From: Jhaorihella thermophila | GTDB taxonomy: Bacteria; Pseudomonadota; Alphaproteobacteria; Rhodobacterales; Rhodobacteraceae | NCBI RefSeq assembly: GCF_900108275.1 | Contig: NZ_FNVD01000012.1 | Span: 26,024 to 90,023 of the forward strand | Direction of reading: 5' to 3' | Length of the DNA: 64,000 nucleotides | Part shown: piece after piece, positions 46,605-55,530 of the stretch | How the letters are laid out: every line of letters begins with the position of its first letter | Numbering within the stretch: position 1 is the stretch's first letter | Notes under the pieces: model-generated | Databases searched by the model: none | What the model was told of the DNA's origin: nothing | Seen by the model: the letters and a program-made list of their open reading frames with translations, nothing else | Translations under genes and position numbers: made by a program

Positions 46605-47684
46605 ATGATCGACTTTCTGGTGATCGGCGGCGGCATCGCCGGGCTGTCGGCGGGGGCGCGGCTGTCGGCGCATGGCACCGTCACGCTGCTCGAGGCCGAA
46701 GAGGCGCTGGGCTACCACGCCTCGGGCCGCTCGGCGGCGATGTACGAGGCCAATTACGGCCTGCCCTCGACGGTGGCGCTGAACATCGCCAGCGGCGAGT
46801 ATCATCGCACCGCCAATGGCGGCTATCTCAGCCCGCGCGGCCTGCTGGCGGTGGGGCGGCCCGAGGACGCCGACAGCTTTGCCCGCGACCTTGAGGAACT
46901 GAAGCTCGACCCCGTTCCGGTGGCCGAGGCGCTGGAGATGGTGCCGATCCTGAACCCCGGCCGGGTGGCCTTTGCCGGCTATCACGCGGCGGCCTGGGAT
47001 CTGGACACCGACCGGATGCTGCAGGACTTTGCCAAGGTGATCCGCGCCAATGGCGGGCAGGTGCTCACCCGCCACGCGGTCACGGCCATCGCGCGCGACG
47101 GCGCCGGCTGGCGCATCAAGGCCGGCGGCCAAACTTTCGCGGCGCGCGCCATCGTCAACGCTGCCGGCGCATGGGCCGACCGCATCGCCGCGCTGGCCGG
47201 GGTCGCGCCCATCGGCATCGTCCCCCACCGCCGGTCGATGGCTCGCCTGCCCGCGCCTGGCGGCCATGACGTGACCGGCTGGCCGATGATCATGGGGCCG
47301 GGCGAGTCGTGGTATGCCAAACCCGACGCGGGCAAGCTTCTGGTATCGCCCGCCGACGAAGATCCCGTAGAGCCGCATGACGCCTGGGCCGACGACATGG
47401 TGCTGGCCGAAGGACTGGCCCGCTACGAGGACATGGTGACCGAACCCGTGACGCGGGTGGAGACCAGCTGGGCGGGGCTGCGCAGCTTTTCCCCCGACCG
47501 GGCGCTGGTTCTGGGACCGGACCCCGATCACACCGGTTTCATCTGGAGCGCGGGCCAGGGCGGATACGGGTTTCAGACCGCGCCCGCCGCGTCGCAACTG
47601 CTGTGCGATCTCGTCACCGGCACTCAACCCGCGCTTGATGCCGAAACCGTCGCCGCGCTGAAACCCGACAGGTTCCGCCGATGA
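46605..47684 (+). CDS. FAD-dependent oxidoreductase, DAO (glycine/D-amino-acid oxidase) family
   Basis: A 359-residue flavoprotein. The dinucleotide-binding motif is I-G-G-G-I-A-G-L-S-A-G at the N-terminus, and A-I-V-N-A-A-G-A-W-A-D-R plus the C-terminal I-W-S-A-G-Q-G-G-Y-G-F-Q are typical of the DAO family (PF01266). It would oxidise an amine or amino acid; the substrate cannot be told. AAGGA eight bases before ATG 46605 sets the start. Its stop overlaps the next gene by 4 bp (ATGA). Confidence 0.87.
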   Translation: MIDFLVIGGGIAGLSAGARLSAHGTVTLLEAEEALGYHASGRSAAMYEANYGLPSTVALNIASGEYHRTANGGYLSPRGLLAVGRPEDADSFARDLEELKLDPVPVAEALEMVPILNPGRVAFAGYHAAAWDLDTDRMLQDFAKVIRANGGQVLTRHAVTAIARDGAGWRIKAGGQTFAARAIVNAAGAWADRIAALAGVAPIGIVPHRRSMARLPAPGGHDVTGWPMIMGPGESWYAKPDAGKLLVSPADEDPVEPHDAWADDMVLAEGLARYEDMVTEPVTRVETSWAGLRSFSPDRALVLGPDPDHTGFIWSAGQGGYGFQTAPAASQLLCDLVTGTQPALDAETVAALKPDRFRR

Positions 47685-48340
47685 CCGACGAAGGGAAACA
47701 GGAGCCGCACAGCCTTGCCCTGCCCGCCGAAGGGGAAAAGCTGTTCGCCCCATCGGCAGAACGCAACACGGGGCCGCTGTGCGACCTGCTGGATCAGGTG
47801 GCCCCGCGCAAGGGCCGCGCGCTGGAAATCGCCAGCGGCACCGGCCAGCATGTGGTGGCCTTTGCCGCGCGTCTGCCGGGGCTGACCTGGCAGCCGACCG
47901 AACCCGGCCCGACCCGCCGCGCCTCGATCGCGGCCTATGTGGCCGAATCGGGGCTTGCCAACATCGCCCCGCCGATCGCGCTCGACGCCACCGCGCCGGG
48001 CTGGGGCGCGGCCCATGCCGGCCAGGCGCTTATCTTTCTGGCCAACCTTCTGCACCTGATCCCGATGCCACGGGCCGAAACCCTGATCGCCGAGGCCGCG
48101 CGGGCGCTGGCGCCCAGGGGGCGGCTGGTGATCTACGGCCCCTTCATGCGCGCGGGCGAACTGACCAGCGAGGGCGACCGCCGGTTTCACGCCGCACTGG
48201 TGGCCGAAGATCCGTCCATCGGCTACAAGGACGACTTCGACGTGATGGACCTGATGCAGGGCTCGGGTCTGGACATGGTGCAGGTCGTCGAGATGCCCGC
48301 CAACAACCTTGCGCTGGTGGCGGAAAGGCGCGCCGTCTGA
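47681..48340 (+). CDS. DUF938 class I SAM-dependent methyltransferase-like protein
   Basis: A 219-residue protein of the DUF938 family. It has S-A-E-R-N-T-G-P-L near the N-terminus, the SAM-binding motif A-L-E-I-A-S-G-T-G-Q-H, and the C-terminal Y-G-P-F-M-R-A-G. Methyl acceptor unknown. Translationally coupled to the FAD oxidoreductase by ATGA, so the two are likely functionally related or at least co-regulated. Confidence 0.82.
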   Translation: MTDEGKQEPHSLALPAEGEKLFAPSAERNTGPLCDLLDQVAPRKGRALEIASGTGQHVVAFAARLPGLTWQPTEPGPTRRASIAAYVAESGLANIAPPIALDATAPGWGAAHAGQALIFLANLLHLIPMPRAETLIAEAARALAPRGRLVIYGPFMRAGELTSEGDRRFHAALVAEDPSIGYKDDFDVMDLMQGSGLDMVQVVEMPANNLALVAERRAV

Positions 48341-48415
48341 TCAGGATCAAGGTGCGCCCTGCAACGGCATGCTCTGACATGTTCCGAAACCAGAATATGG
48401 ACAGGAGGTTCTCCC

Positions 48416-48757
48416 ATGGCCTGGCAGGACAAGCTCAAGACCACCCGCGACGGCCTGCGCAATCTCAACCGCGCGATCCCCGACACCACCCGCGCCTTCG
48501 GGGCGCTCGGCAAGGCGGTCAAGGAAGGCGGCACGCTGGACTTCAAGACCAAGGAGTTCATCGCGCTTGGCATCTCGGTGGCCGACCGGTGCGAACCCTG
48601 CATCGCCTTGCATACCGAGGCGCTGGTGCGCACCGGAGCTACTCGCGAAGAGGTCGCCGACGTGCTGGCCATGTGCATCCAGATGGGGGGCGGGCCGGCA
48701 ATGATGTATGCGGCCCGCGCGCTGGAATGCTACGACGAGCTGTCCGCAGAGGAATGA
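48416..48757 (+). CDS. AhpD-like carboxymuconolactone decarboxylase family protein
   Basis: A 113-residue CMD-family protein. The redox pair Cys59-x-x-Cys62 and His66 are in DRCEPCIALHTEAL, the AhpD-type active site rather than the decarboxylase site. Such proteins act as small alkylhydroperoxidase-type reductants or of unknown function. AGGAGG seven bases before the ATG is a very strong ribosome binding site, suggesting high expression. Confidence 0.87.
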   Translation: MAWQDKLKTTRDGLRNLNRAIPDTTRAFGALGKAVKEGGTLDFKTKEFIALGISVADRCEPCIALHTEALVRTGATREEVADVLAMCIQMGGGPAMMYAARALECYDELSAEE

Positions 48758-48781
48758 CCTTGGCGAGAGTCGGCTGAAATC

Positions 48782-48826
48782 AGGGGCGGCGCCGGGATCG
48801 GTCTGCACCTGCCGGCCGGCGCCCCT
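48782..48826. terminator. Imperfect GC hairpin between convergent genes
   Basis: AGGGGCG and CGCCCCT with an inner GCCGG / CCGGC form an imperfect stem of about 12 bp, lying between the AhpD-like gene and pncA and touching the pncA stop. No T tract; could serve both directions. Confidence 0.4.
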
Positions 48827-49421
48827 ACCCTTCCAGTTTCACCCCGGCCGCCTTCATCGCATCGACCGCAGCCCCGAGCGATCCGTCGAGATCGATCGCC
48901 CGGCATGCATCCAGCCGCACGGTCACCTCGAACCCCAGCCGCGCCGCGTCCACGGCCGAATAATGGACGCAAAAGTCGGTCGCCAGCCCGGCCATGGTCA
49001 ACCGGTCGATCCCGCGCGTGCGCAGATAGCCCTCCAGCCCGGTCGGCGTTTCGTGATCATTTTCGAAAAAGGCGGAATAGCTGTCGATCGCGGGATTGAA
49101 CCCCTTGCGAATGATCAGGTCGCCATCGGTGCGCAACCGCGGGTGAAACGCCGCGCCCTCGGTTCCCTTCACGCAGTGATCGGGCCACAGAACCTGGGGG
49201 CCATAGGGCATGTCGATCATGCCAAAGGGCTCGCCCCCCTCATGCGACGAGGCAAAGGACGAATGGCCCGCCGGATGCCAGTCCTGGGTCAGGATCACCG
49301 CGTCGAACCGGTCCATCATGGCGTTGATCGGCGCGACCACTTCGTCCCCGCCGGGCACGGCCAACGCGCCGCCGGGGCAGAAATCGTTCTGGACGTCGAT
49401 CACGATCAGGGCGTGGGTCAT
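48825..49421 (-). CDS. pncA: Nicotinamidase
   Basis: A 198-residue isochorismatase-fold amidohydrolase. Catalytic Asp9 is in I-V-I-D-V-Q-N-D-F, metal-binding D-W-H-P-x-x-H is present, and the nucleophilic Cys is in GLATDFCVHYSA with the cis-peptide preceding it. W-P-D-H-C-V-K-G supplies the catalytic Lys. It converts nicotinamide to nicotinate for NAD salvage. AAAGGAG before ATG 49421 is strong. It is divergent from trhO. Confidence 0.93.
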   Translation of the reverse strand: MTHALIVIDVQNDFCPGGALAVPGGDEVVAPINAMMDRFDAVILTQDWHPAGHSSFASSHEGGEPFGMIDMPYGPQVLWPDHCVKGTEGAAFHPRLRTDGDLIIRKGFNPAIDSYSAFFENDHETPTGLEGYLRTRGIDRLTMAGLATDFCVHYSAVDAARLGFEVTVRLDACRAIDLDGSLGAAVDAMKAAGVKLEG

Positions 49422-49516
49422 GGCAGTCTCCTTTCGCCCACCATCGGTAGGCCGGCGCGCATCGGGCGTCAATGCGGCCCTTGCGCGGATGGCCCGGGCG
49501 GACTAGACCCCGCCCC

Positions 49517-50422
49517 ATGTTCACGATCGCGGCCCTTTATCACTTTTCCCGGTTCGAAGACCCGGCCACGCTGCGCGGCCCCCTGCTCGATCTGTGCCTG
49601 GCACACGACATCAAGGGCACCCTGCTGCTGGCGCGCGAAGGCATCAACGGCACGATCGCCGGCCCGCGCGCGGGCATCGACGCGGTTCTGGCCCATATCC
49701 GCGCCCTGCCGGGCTGCGCGGACATGGAATGGAAGGAATCCACCGCCGACAAGCCGCCCTTTGCGCGGATGAAGGTCAGGTTGAAGAAGGAAATCGTGAC
49801 GCTGGGCCAGCCCGACGTGGACCCCCGCGCCCGTGTCGGCCATTATGTGGAGCCTCGGGACTGGAACGACCTGATCCGCAACCCGGACGTTGCGGTGATC
49901 GACACGCGCAACGACTACGAGGTGGCGATCGGCACCTTCGAGGGCGCGATCGACCCGAAAACCCAAAGCTTCCGCGACTTCCCCGCCTGGTGGGAGGCCA
50001 ACCGCCACCGCTTTCACAACAAGCGGATCGCCATGTTCTGCACCGGCGGGATTCGCTGCGAGAAATCGACCAACTGGCTGCTGGGCCAGGGGGTCCAGGA
50101 GGTCTATCACCTCAAGGGCGGGATCCTGCGCTACCTCGAGGAAATCCCGCCCGAGAACAGCGCCTGGCAGGGCGACTGCTTTGTCTTCGACGAACGCGTC
50201 AGCGTCGGCCACGGCCTGCGCCCGGGTCCGCACATCCTCTGCCGCGGCTGCCGCCGGCCGATCCTGCCGCAGGACCGGGAGCGCCCGGAATTCGAGGAAG
50301 GCGTCTCCTGCCACCTGTGCTTTCGCGAAACTACCGAGGCCGACAAGGCCCGCTTCCGCGAGCGTCAACGCCAGATCGAACTGGCCCGCAAACGCGGCGC
50401 GACTCACTTGGCAGGCGCCTGA
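49517..50422 (+). CDS. trhO: tRNA uridine(34) hydroxylase TrhO (rhodanese-like)
   Basis: A 301-residue protein of the YceA/TrhO family. An N-terminal acylphosphatase-like domain (E-G-I-N-G-T-I-A-G) is followed by a rhodanese domain with the active-site Cys175 in [12 protein letters not shown] and a C-terminal Cys-rich stretch, C-R-G-C-R and C-H-L-C. TrhO catalyses O2-dependent 5-hydroxylation of wobble uridine 34 in some tRNAs. The upstream extension overlaps the pncA leader; ATG 49517 matches homologues. Repeat copy E begins 7 bp after the stop. Confidence 0.92.
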   Translation: MFTIAALYHFSRFEDPATLRGPLLDLCLAHDIKGTLLLAREGINGTIAGPRAGIDAVLAHIRALPGCADMEWKESTADKPPFARMKVRLKKEIVTLGQPDVDPRARVGHYVEPRDWNDLIRNPDVAVIDTRNDYEVAIGTFEGAIDPKTQSFRDFPAWWEANRHRFHNKRIAMFCTGGIRCEKSTNWLLGQGVQEVYHLKGGILRYLEEIPPENSAWQGDCFVFDERVSVGHGLRPGPHILCRGCRRPILPQDRERPEFEEGVSCHLCFRETTEADKARFRERQRQIELARKRGATHLAGA

Positions 50423-50428
50423 GCGCCC

Positions 50429-50480
50429 CTTCATCTTGCCCCAAATACTCCGGGGAGCGCGAGGGGCAGAGCCCCTCGCA
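50429..50480 (+). repeat. Dispersed hairpin element, copy E (subfamily I, short)
   Basis: CTTCATCTTGCCCCAAATAC, then stem GCGAGGGGC-AGA-GCCCCTCGC. The second hairpin seen in copies A, B and D is absent. It starts 7 bp after the trhO stop in the same orientation; the MFS gene converges from the right. Confidence 0.8.
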
Positions 50481-50529
50481 TTCGCCCTTGCCCCCCGACG
50501 CAACGGTCAGGGCCTCGCGCACCCGCCGA

Positions 50530-51747
50530 TCACACCGCCTCTGCGCTGGCCCGCGGCCGCGACCGCAGCAGAAGCGTCCCGATGATCCCCATGTTCAGCA
50601 TGTTCCAGCCGATCCCGTTCAGGAACGCCCACCGGTAGCTGCCGGTCAGATCATAGATCCAGCCCGACATCCACCCGCCCAGCGCCATGCCGAGGATCGT
50701 CATCATCATCACGAACCCCACCCGCGCCCCGGCCTCGCGCGCGGGCATGTATTCGCGCACCACCAACGCATAGGACGGCACGATCCCGCCCTGGCTCAAC
50801 CCGAAGACCGCGCTCACCACATAAAGCGGAACCAAGCCGTCCCAGGGCAGATAGAGAAACAGCGCGATACATTGCAGGGTCGAGCCGATCAGCAGGGTCA
50901 GAACCCCGCCCAGCCGGTCCGCGACCAGGCCCGAAATCACCCGGCTGACCACCCCGCCCAGCAGCATCAGCGACAGCATCTCGGCCCCCACGGCCGGCCC
51001 ATAGCCCAGGCCCACGCAATAGGCGACGATATGCACCTGCGGCATCGACATCGCCACGCAACAGGCGATCCCGGCCAGCCCCAGCATCCATTGCAACGCA
51101 CGCGGTGACAGCCCCGCGCTGCGCGCCTTCAGCGCGGCGGCGGCCTCGGCTTGGCCATGCGCCTCGACCGGCACCCGGCGCCGCAACAGCAGCGCCAGCG
51201 GCACCACCACCGCCAGCGTGATGAGCGCGAGCGCAAGATAGACCTGCCGCCAGCCGCTCTCGGCGAGAAGGCCGGCCAGCAGCATCGGCCAGACCGCGCC
51301 CGACAGATAATTGCCGCTGGCTACCAGCGCCACGGCAATGCCGCGCCGGCGCAGGAACCAGTGCGAGATGTCCGCGATCAGCGGCCCGAACCCGACCGCC
51401 GTTCCCAGCCCCAGCGCCACATGCACAGCCGACAGCACCAGAATCGACGGCGCCAGCGTTGCAAGCCCATAGGCCGCCGCGCTTGTCACCGCAGCCGCCA
51501 TCAGGGCCGTGGTTATTCCGAACCGGTCCACCATACGGCCGATGACCAGATTGCCCAGCGCGAAACCGACCATGGTCAGCGTGTAGGGCATCGACGATTC
51601 CGCCCGACCGGCGCCGAATTCGGCCTCCACCGCGGGCATCACCACGATCACCGCCCACATGCCGACATTGGCCACCGTGGCGATCGCCAGCGTGACCAGA
51701 AGCCGCAGCCAGGAATAGCCGCTGTCGTGAATTCCCGTGCCGTTCAT
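50530..51747 (-). CDS. MFS transporter
   Basis: A 405-residue major-facilitator protein with twelve predicted helices. The loop 2-3 motif is G-R-M-V-D-R-F-G, and the matching half appears as G-L-V-A-D-R-L-G in the second half. It resembles the oxalate/formate antiporter-like and monocarboxylate branch, but the substrate is not evident. It is isolated: convergent with trhO and divergent from dapD. Confidence 0.85.
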   Translation of the reverse strand: MNGTGIHDSGYSWLRLLVTLAIATVANVGMWAVIVVMPAVEAEFGAGRAESSMPYTLTMVGFALGNLVIGRMVDRFGITTALMAAAVTSAAAYGLATLAPSILVLSAVHVALGLGTAVGFGPLIADISHWFLRRRGIAVALVASGNYLSGAVWPMLLAGLLAESGWRQVYLALALITLAVVVPLALLLRRRVPVEAHGQAEAAAALKARSAGLSPRALQWMLGLAGIACCVAMSMPQVHIVAYCVGLGYGPAVGAEMLSLMLLGGVVSRVISGLVADRLGGVLTLLIGSTLQCIALFLYLPWDGLVPLYVVSAVFGLSQGGIVPSYALVVREYMPAREAGARVGFVMMMTILGMALGGWMSGWIYDLTGSYRWAFLNGIGWNMLNMGIIGTLLLRSRPRASAEAV

Positions 51748-51876
51748 GCCGCCACGCTAGGCGGGATGGCTCGGCTTGACCAGATCCCGCGCGGCCCTTT
51801 CGCCGATTCATGGCATTGTCTGGCTGCCGCCGCGCCGCTATAGGGCTGGAAACGCAGGACCAACCGGAGAGGCCCC

Positions 51877-52704
51877 ATGTCGAACGCCCAGCTCGAAGCC
51901 GCCATCGAAGCCGCGTGGGAGGCACGCGACACGATCACCCCCAGCACCGGCGGCGAGACCCGCGAAGCCATCGAAGAGACACTGAACGCGCTGGACAGCG
52001 GCACCTTGCGCGTGGCCGAGAAACGGGCCGACGGCAGCTGGCACGTCAACCAATGGGCCAAGAAGGCCGTGCTGCTGGGGTTCCGGCTGCACGACATGGA
52101 AATTCACGACGGCGGCCCGCAAGGCAGCGGCTGGTGGGACAAGGTGGACAGCAAGTTCAAGGGCTGGGGCGAGCACGAATGGAAGGCCGCCGGTTTCCGC
52201 GCCGTGCCCAACTGCGTTGTGCGCAAATCGGCCTATATCGCGCCGGGCGTGGTGCTGATGCCGTCCTTCGTCAACCTGGGCGCCTATGTGGACGAAGGCA
52301 CGATGGTCGATACCTGGGCCACCGTGGGATCCTGCGCACAGATCGGCAAGAACGTGCATCTTTCCGGCGGTGTCGGCATCGGAGGCGTGCTGGAGCCGAT
52401 GCAGGCCGGCCCGACGATCATCGAAGACAACTGCTTCATCGGCGCCCGGTCCGAAGTCGTCGAAGGCGTGATCGTCCGCGAGGGTTCGGTGCTGGGGATG
52501 GGCGTGTTCATCGGTCAGTCCACCAAGATCGTGGACCGCGAAACCGGCGAGGTGATGTATGGCGAAGTGCCGCCCTATTCGGTGGTGGTCGCGGGCACCA
52601 TGCCGTCGAAGGGCGGCGTGAACCTCTATTGCGCGGTGATCGTCAAGCGGGTGGACGCAAAGACCCGTTCCAAGACCGGCATCAACGAACTTCTGCGCGA
52701 CTGA
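51877..52704 (+). CDS. dapD: 2,3,4,5-tetrahydropyridine-2,6-dicarboxylate N-succinyltransferase
   Basis: A 275-residue left-handed parallel beta-helix acyltransferase with hexapeptide repeats ([20 protein letters not shown] and onward) and N-terminal helical domain. It succinylates tetrahydrodipicolinate in the succinylase branch of lysine and meso-diaminopimelate synthesis. GGAGAGG lies just before the ATG. The following gene begins 10 bp after its stop. Confidence 0.95.
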   Translation: MSNAQLEAAIEAAWEARDTITPSTGGETREAIEETLNALDSGTLRVAEKRADGSWHVNQWAKKAVLLGFRLHDMEIHDGGPQGSGWWDKVDSKFKGWGEHEWKAAGFRAVPNCVVRKSAYIAPGVVLMPSFVNLGAYVDEGTMVDTWATVGSCAQIGKNVHLSGGVGIGGVLEPMQAGPTIIEDNCFIGARSEVVEGVIVREGSVLGMGVFIGQSTKIVDRETGEVMYGEVPPYSVVVAGTMPSKGGVNLYCAVIVKRVDAKTRSKTGINELLRD

Positions 52705-52714
52705 CACGGCCGGC

Positions 52715-53200
52715 ATGGCGCGTCTGCTGATCGTCTGGCATTCCCGCACCGGCGGCAGCCGGCAGATGGCCGCGGCCGCCGCCCGCGCGGCCGAGGCCGA
52801 GATCGATACCCGCCTGCTGCCGGCGCAGGACGCCGGGCCCGAGGATCTTCTGGGCGCCGACGGCTACATCTTCTGTGCGCCCGAAAACCTGGCCGCCCTT
52901 TCGGGGACGATGAAGGAGTTCTTCGACCGCTGCTATTATCCGGTGCTGGGGCGGATCGAGGGGCGGGCCTATGCGCAGATGATCTGCGCCGGGTCCGACG
53001 GCGAAGGCGCCGCGCGGCAACTGGCGCGGATCGCCACCGGCTGGCGCCTGAAAGAGGTGCAACCGCCGCTCATCATCTGCACCCATGCCCAGACGCAAGA
53101 GGCGATCCTTGCGCCCAAGACGATCCCCGAGACCGAGCTTGACCGCTGCCGCGAACTGGGCGCGGCGATGGGGGCGGGGCTGGGGATGGGCATGTTCTGA
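52715..53200 (+). CDS. Flavodoxin-like / NAD(P)H-dependent oxidoreductase-like protein
   Basis: A 161-residue flavodoxin-fold protein with the FMN phosphate loop W-H-S-R-T-G-G-S-R near the N-terminus and P-E-N-L-A-A-L-S-G-T-M-K-E-F-F-D-R following strand 3. It probably binds FMN and transfers electrons; no partner is indicated. It follows dapD by 10 bp and precedes a conserved small protein, giving a three-gene unit. Confidence 0.8.
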   Translation: MARLLIVWHSRTGGSRQMAAAAARAAEAEIDTRLLPAQDAGPEDLLGADGYIFCAPENLAALSGTMKEFFDRCYYPVLGRIEGRAYAQMICAGSDGEGAARQLARIATGWRLKEVQPPLIICTHAQTQEAILAPKTIPETELDRCRELGAAMGAGLGMGMF

Positions 53201-53258
53201 TCGGCTTTCCGACCGGCTCGACATTGACCCCCAGGAAAGCGGCGGCTATGGCCCGCGC

Positions 53259-53594
53259 ATGGAACAGCAGAAGAAACAGTCGCGCCAGAAGGTCTATACC
53301 CTTCTGGTCGAGGTGGGCCGCAAGGCCGGGGACGGCCTGCCCGACGGCGCCACCGGCGCAGCGTTGATGTGCTATTCAAGCGGCGTCGACGAGGCCGAAG
53401 CCGTGCGCGAAACCGTCGCCATCCTGAAACAGGCCGACATGGCGCCGCTGGACGTGACCGGTTATGGCACGCTGGAAGAGCGCGAGGCACAAGGCCACGA
53501 AATCGACGACGCGGAACGCGCCCTGATGCAGCGTGCACTGGACGAAAACGCGGTGATCGTGGCGCAAGTAACACCGTTCTTTGACGACGAATAA
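53259..53594 (+). CDS. Conserved hypothetical protein (111 aa)
   Basis: A 111-residue soluble protein (MEQQKKQSRQKVYTLLVEVG...), with a basic start, acidic C-terminus and no cysteine cluster apart from C-Y-S-S-G. I do not recognise a named family, but the composition and codon use are those of a real gene. It ends the dapD-flavodoxin-small protein run. The start at 53259 is the first ATG clear of the flavodoxin gene. Confidence 0.6.
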   Translation: MEQQKKQSRQKVYTLLVEVGRKAGDGLPDGATGAALMCYSSGVDEAEAVRETVAILKQADMAPLDVTGYGTLEEREAQGHEIDDAERALMQRALDENAVIVAQVTPFFDDE

Positions 53595-53900
53595 TCCGGC
53601 TTGGAAACGACCGTCACGATTACGCCATGCCATGTCTCGACGGGCTTGGCACCGAACTTTCGTAAACGCGACGGAAACAGGATCGCGGAAAATGGATCCG
53701 GTTTTCGCGGGACGGGCAAGTTTCGGTCGGGTCCGGCGGCTCTGGACGGACTGGCCAGCATGAGTGCGTCCTTCATTCGGCGGATCTTGGTTCGGTGAAA
53801 GAAGGCGATTCTCTGGACGCCACGAAGCGTTCCGATCCCGTCGAGCGCTTCGCTGGCGATACTGGAAAGACCAACCCGCATGGCTCGAGATCGGACGCCA
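53595..53900. other. Intergenic region without recognisable gene
   Basis: The 306 bp between the 111-aa protein gene and the convergent fliL-like gene show no frame with a ribosome binding site or recognisable protein and no clear hairpin. The composition is less GC-biased at codon third positions than the neighbours, so it looks non-coding or decayed. Confidence 0.45.
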
Positions 53901-54368
53901 TCAGGTATCCTGCCGCGCGATATCCGTAATCAACACAGTTCGAACGGAGTCCCCGATCTGGGCGCGCGCTTCTTCCAGAAGGGCGGCTCTGAGCGCGTCC
54001 AGTCGTTCGACCCTGGTGAATGCTCCATCAAAAGTCCCCATCACGGCTTGATCGAACAGAACGCGCAGGAATCCGTCACGCAGTTTCGGCTCTCGCTGAT
54101 AGACCGTTTCGGCCATGCCCTGTTCAACCTCAAGCCCCAGGGACAGAACCACAAGCGCCGCGACCTTGTCGTTTTTTACCAAGGGCACAACGAACTGGTT
54201 GTTCAACTTGACGAACTCGGATTCCGCGCTCTTGTCCGCGTGGGTTTCGACCTCTTCGACGAATGCTTCGTGACTTTCCGGGTTCGGGTCGGTCAGAAAC
54301 ATCCCAGCCGCCACACCGGCGCCGGTACCGATCAGCAGGGACAGGATTGGCAGCAGCTTGGCAATCAT
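53901..54368 (-). CDS. FliL-like flagellar basal-body-associated protein
   Basis: A 155-residue single-pass protein. One N-terminal membrane helix (about 5-27) is followed by an acidic stalk and a domain ending in V-R-T-V-L-I-T-D-I-A-R-Q, close to the V-L-I-T-D-F-x-x-Q ending of FliL. FliL associates with the stator and modulates torque. Overall similarity is low, so the fliL call rests on topology, the C-terminal motif and position as the last gene of the flgB operon, 8 bp after flgH. Confidence 0.65.
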   Translation of the reverse strand: MIAKLLPILSLLIGTGAGVAAGMFLTDPNPESHEAFVEEVETHADKSAESEFVKLNNQFVVPLVKNDKVAALVVLSLGLEVEQGMAETVYQREPKLRDGFLRVLFDQAVMGTFDGAFTRVERLDALRAALLEEARAQIGDSVRTVLITDIARQDT

Positions 54369-54376
54369 TGCATGCC

Positions 54377-55111
54377 TCAGAAAGGGAGAACCGCGTCGAG
54401 GATCTGCTGGCCGTATCGGGGCTGCTGCAGATCGGTGATCTGGCCTCGGCCGCCATAGGAGATCCGGGCCGAGGCGATCTTGTCATAAGTCACTTCATTG
54501 CGGCGCGAGATGTCCTCGGGCCGGACATATCCCGATACCAGCAGCTCGCGCATTTCGAAATTCACGCGGACCTCCTGTGAACCCATGATCGACAGAACCC
54601 CGTTGGGCAGCACGTCCACCACGGTCGCGGCGATGCGGAGCATCAGCTTCTCCTTGCGCTTGACCGACCCCTTCCCGGAACTGCCGCTGGAAGAATCGAC
54701 CGTCACGGCCTCGTCCAGCGACGCGCCCGCCGGCAGTTTTCCGTTTGCGCGTTGCGGCAGGCCGAACATGTGCGGAACGCTCAGCGATTCCGATCCGCTT
54801 CGCGAACGGGACGTGTCGTTGGAGATCTCCGCCTTGTCGTCGATCTCGATCACCACGGTCAGGATGTCACCCTTTTTCTCGGCCCGCCCGTCCCCCAGCA
54901 GCGAATGCTGGCCGCTGCTCCAGAGCGAAGACCGATCGACCGTTCTTTGCGATCGCGCATAGGCGGGCAGACCGGGCCACATCATCGCCACATGCTCCGC
55001 CCCCGCGTCATTGGCCGAAAAGCTTGGCGGCTTGCCGAGGTGGTCTACACGGCCGCATGCCGACACAAGTAGAGCCGCAGACAGGGCTTTTGCCCAACAG
55101 ATTGTTTTCAT
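54377..55111 (-). CDS. flgH: Flagellar L-ring lipoprotein FlgH
   Basis: A 244-residue outer-membrane lipoprotein. The lipobox L-V-S-A-C places the acylated cysteine at residue 19. Family features are S-L-W-S-S-G, G-D-I-L-T-V-V-I-E-I-D-D-K-A, and the C-terminal I-S-Y-G-G-R-G-Q-I-T-D. FlgH forms the L ring around the rod. It starts 2 bp after flgA. Confidence 0.94.
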   Translation of the reverse strand: MKTICWAKALSAALLVSACGRVDHLGKPPSFSANDAGAEHVAMMWPGLPAYARSQRTVDRSSLWSSGQHSLLGDGRAEKKGDILTVVIEIDDKAEISNDTSRSRSGSESLSVPHMFGLPQRANGKLPAGASLDEAVTVDSSSGSSGKGSVKRKEKLMLRIAATVVDVLPNGVLSIMGSQEVRVNFEMRELLVSGYVRPEDISRRNEVTYDKIASARISYGGRGQITDLQQPRYGQQILDAVLPF

Positions 55112-55113
55112 GA

Positions 55114-55530
55114 TTATTTTTCAACCTCTACTGTCCCGTCGCCGCTTATCCGCCCCGTCACCGTCGCCTTCGAGGACAGATTCATCACCCTAATCAGATC
55201 TCCCTGCGCCCCACGCCCCAGGGCCCGTCCATCCACCGAAATCCGCAGCGCGCCGCTTCGATAGACAAGCGTCACCAGCTGGTTGCGCTCCACTGATGCG
55301 GGGGGGCCAATATCGTTCGCCCTGACCGGCCGACCTGCGTACAGCATGACCCGCGCCTCATTCCCGACCACCTCGGAGGGGTCGCGAAACCCACCCGGAC
55401 TTTCGATCGGACGCACCGCCAGATCGGCGGCCGATATGACCTCGTGGGCGCGGATGGTCCGGGCGGCAACGACGACGTCAGCCGCGGCCGAAGTCCCCAG
55501 GAGCGCGGCGATGCATGCGAACTTCCACAT
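55114..55530 (-). CDS. flgA: Flagellar P-ring assembly chaperone FlgA
   Basis: A 138-residue periplasmic protein with a short signal peptide and the SAF-domain pattern of FlgA (V-V-A-A-R-T-I-R-A-H-E-V-I-S-A-A-D-L, A-G-R-P-V-R-A-N-D-I). It assists P-ring (FlgI) assembly. It is at the short end of the family, as in other Rhodobacteraceae. The ATG at 55530 overlaps the flgG stop as T-G-A-T-G. Confidence 0.88.
   Translation of the reverse strand: MWKFACIAALLGTSAAADVVVAARTIRAHEVISAADLAVRPIESPGGFRDPSEVVGNEARVMLYAGRPVRANDIGPPASVERNQLVTLVYRSGALRISVDGRALGRGAQGDLIRVMNLSSKATVTGRISGDGTVEVEK

Noticed and set aside
53462..53881. 139-codon minus-strand frame between the 111-aa protein gene and fliL-like gene
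   Set aside because: It overlaps the 3' end of a more convincing plus-strand gene and has no recognisable family or ribosome binding site.
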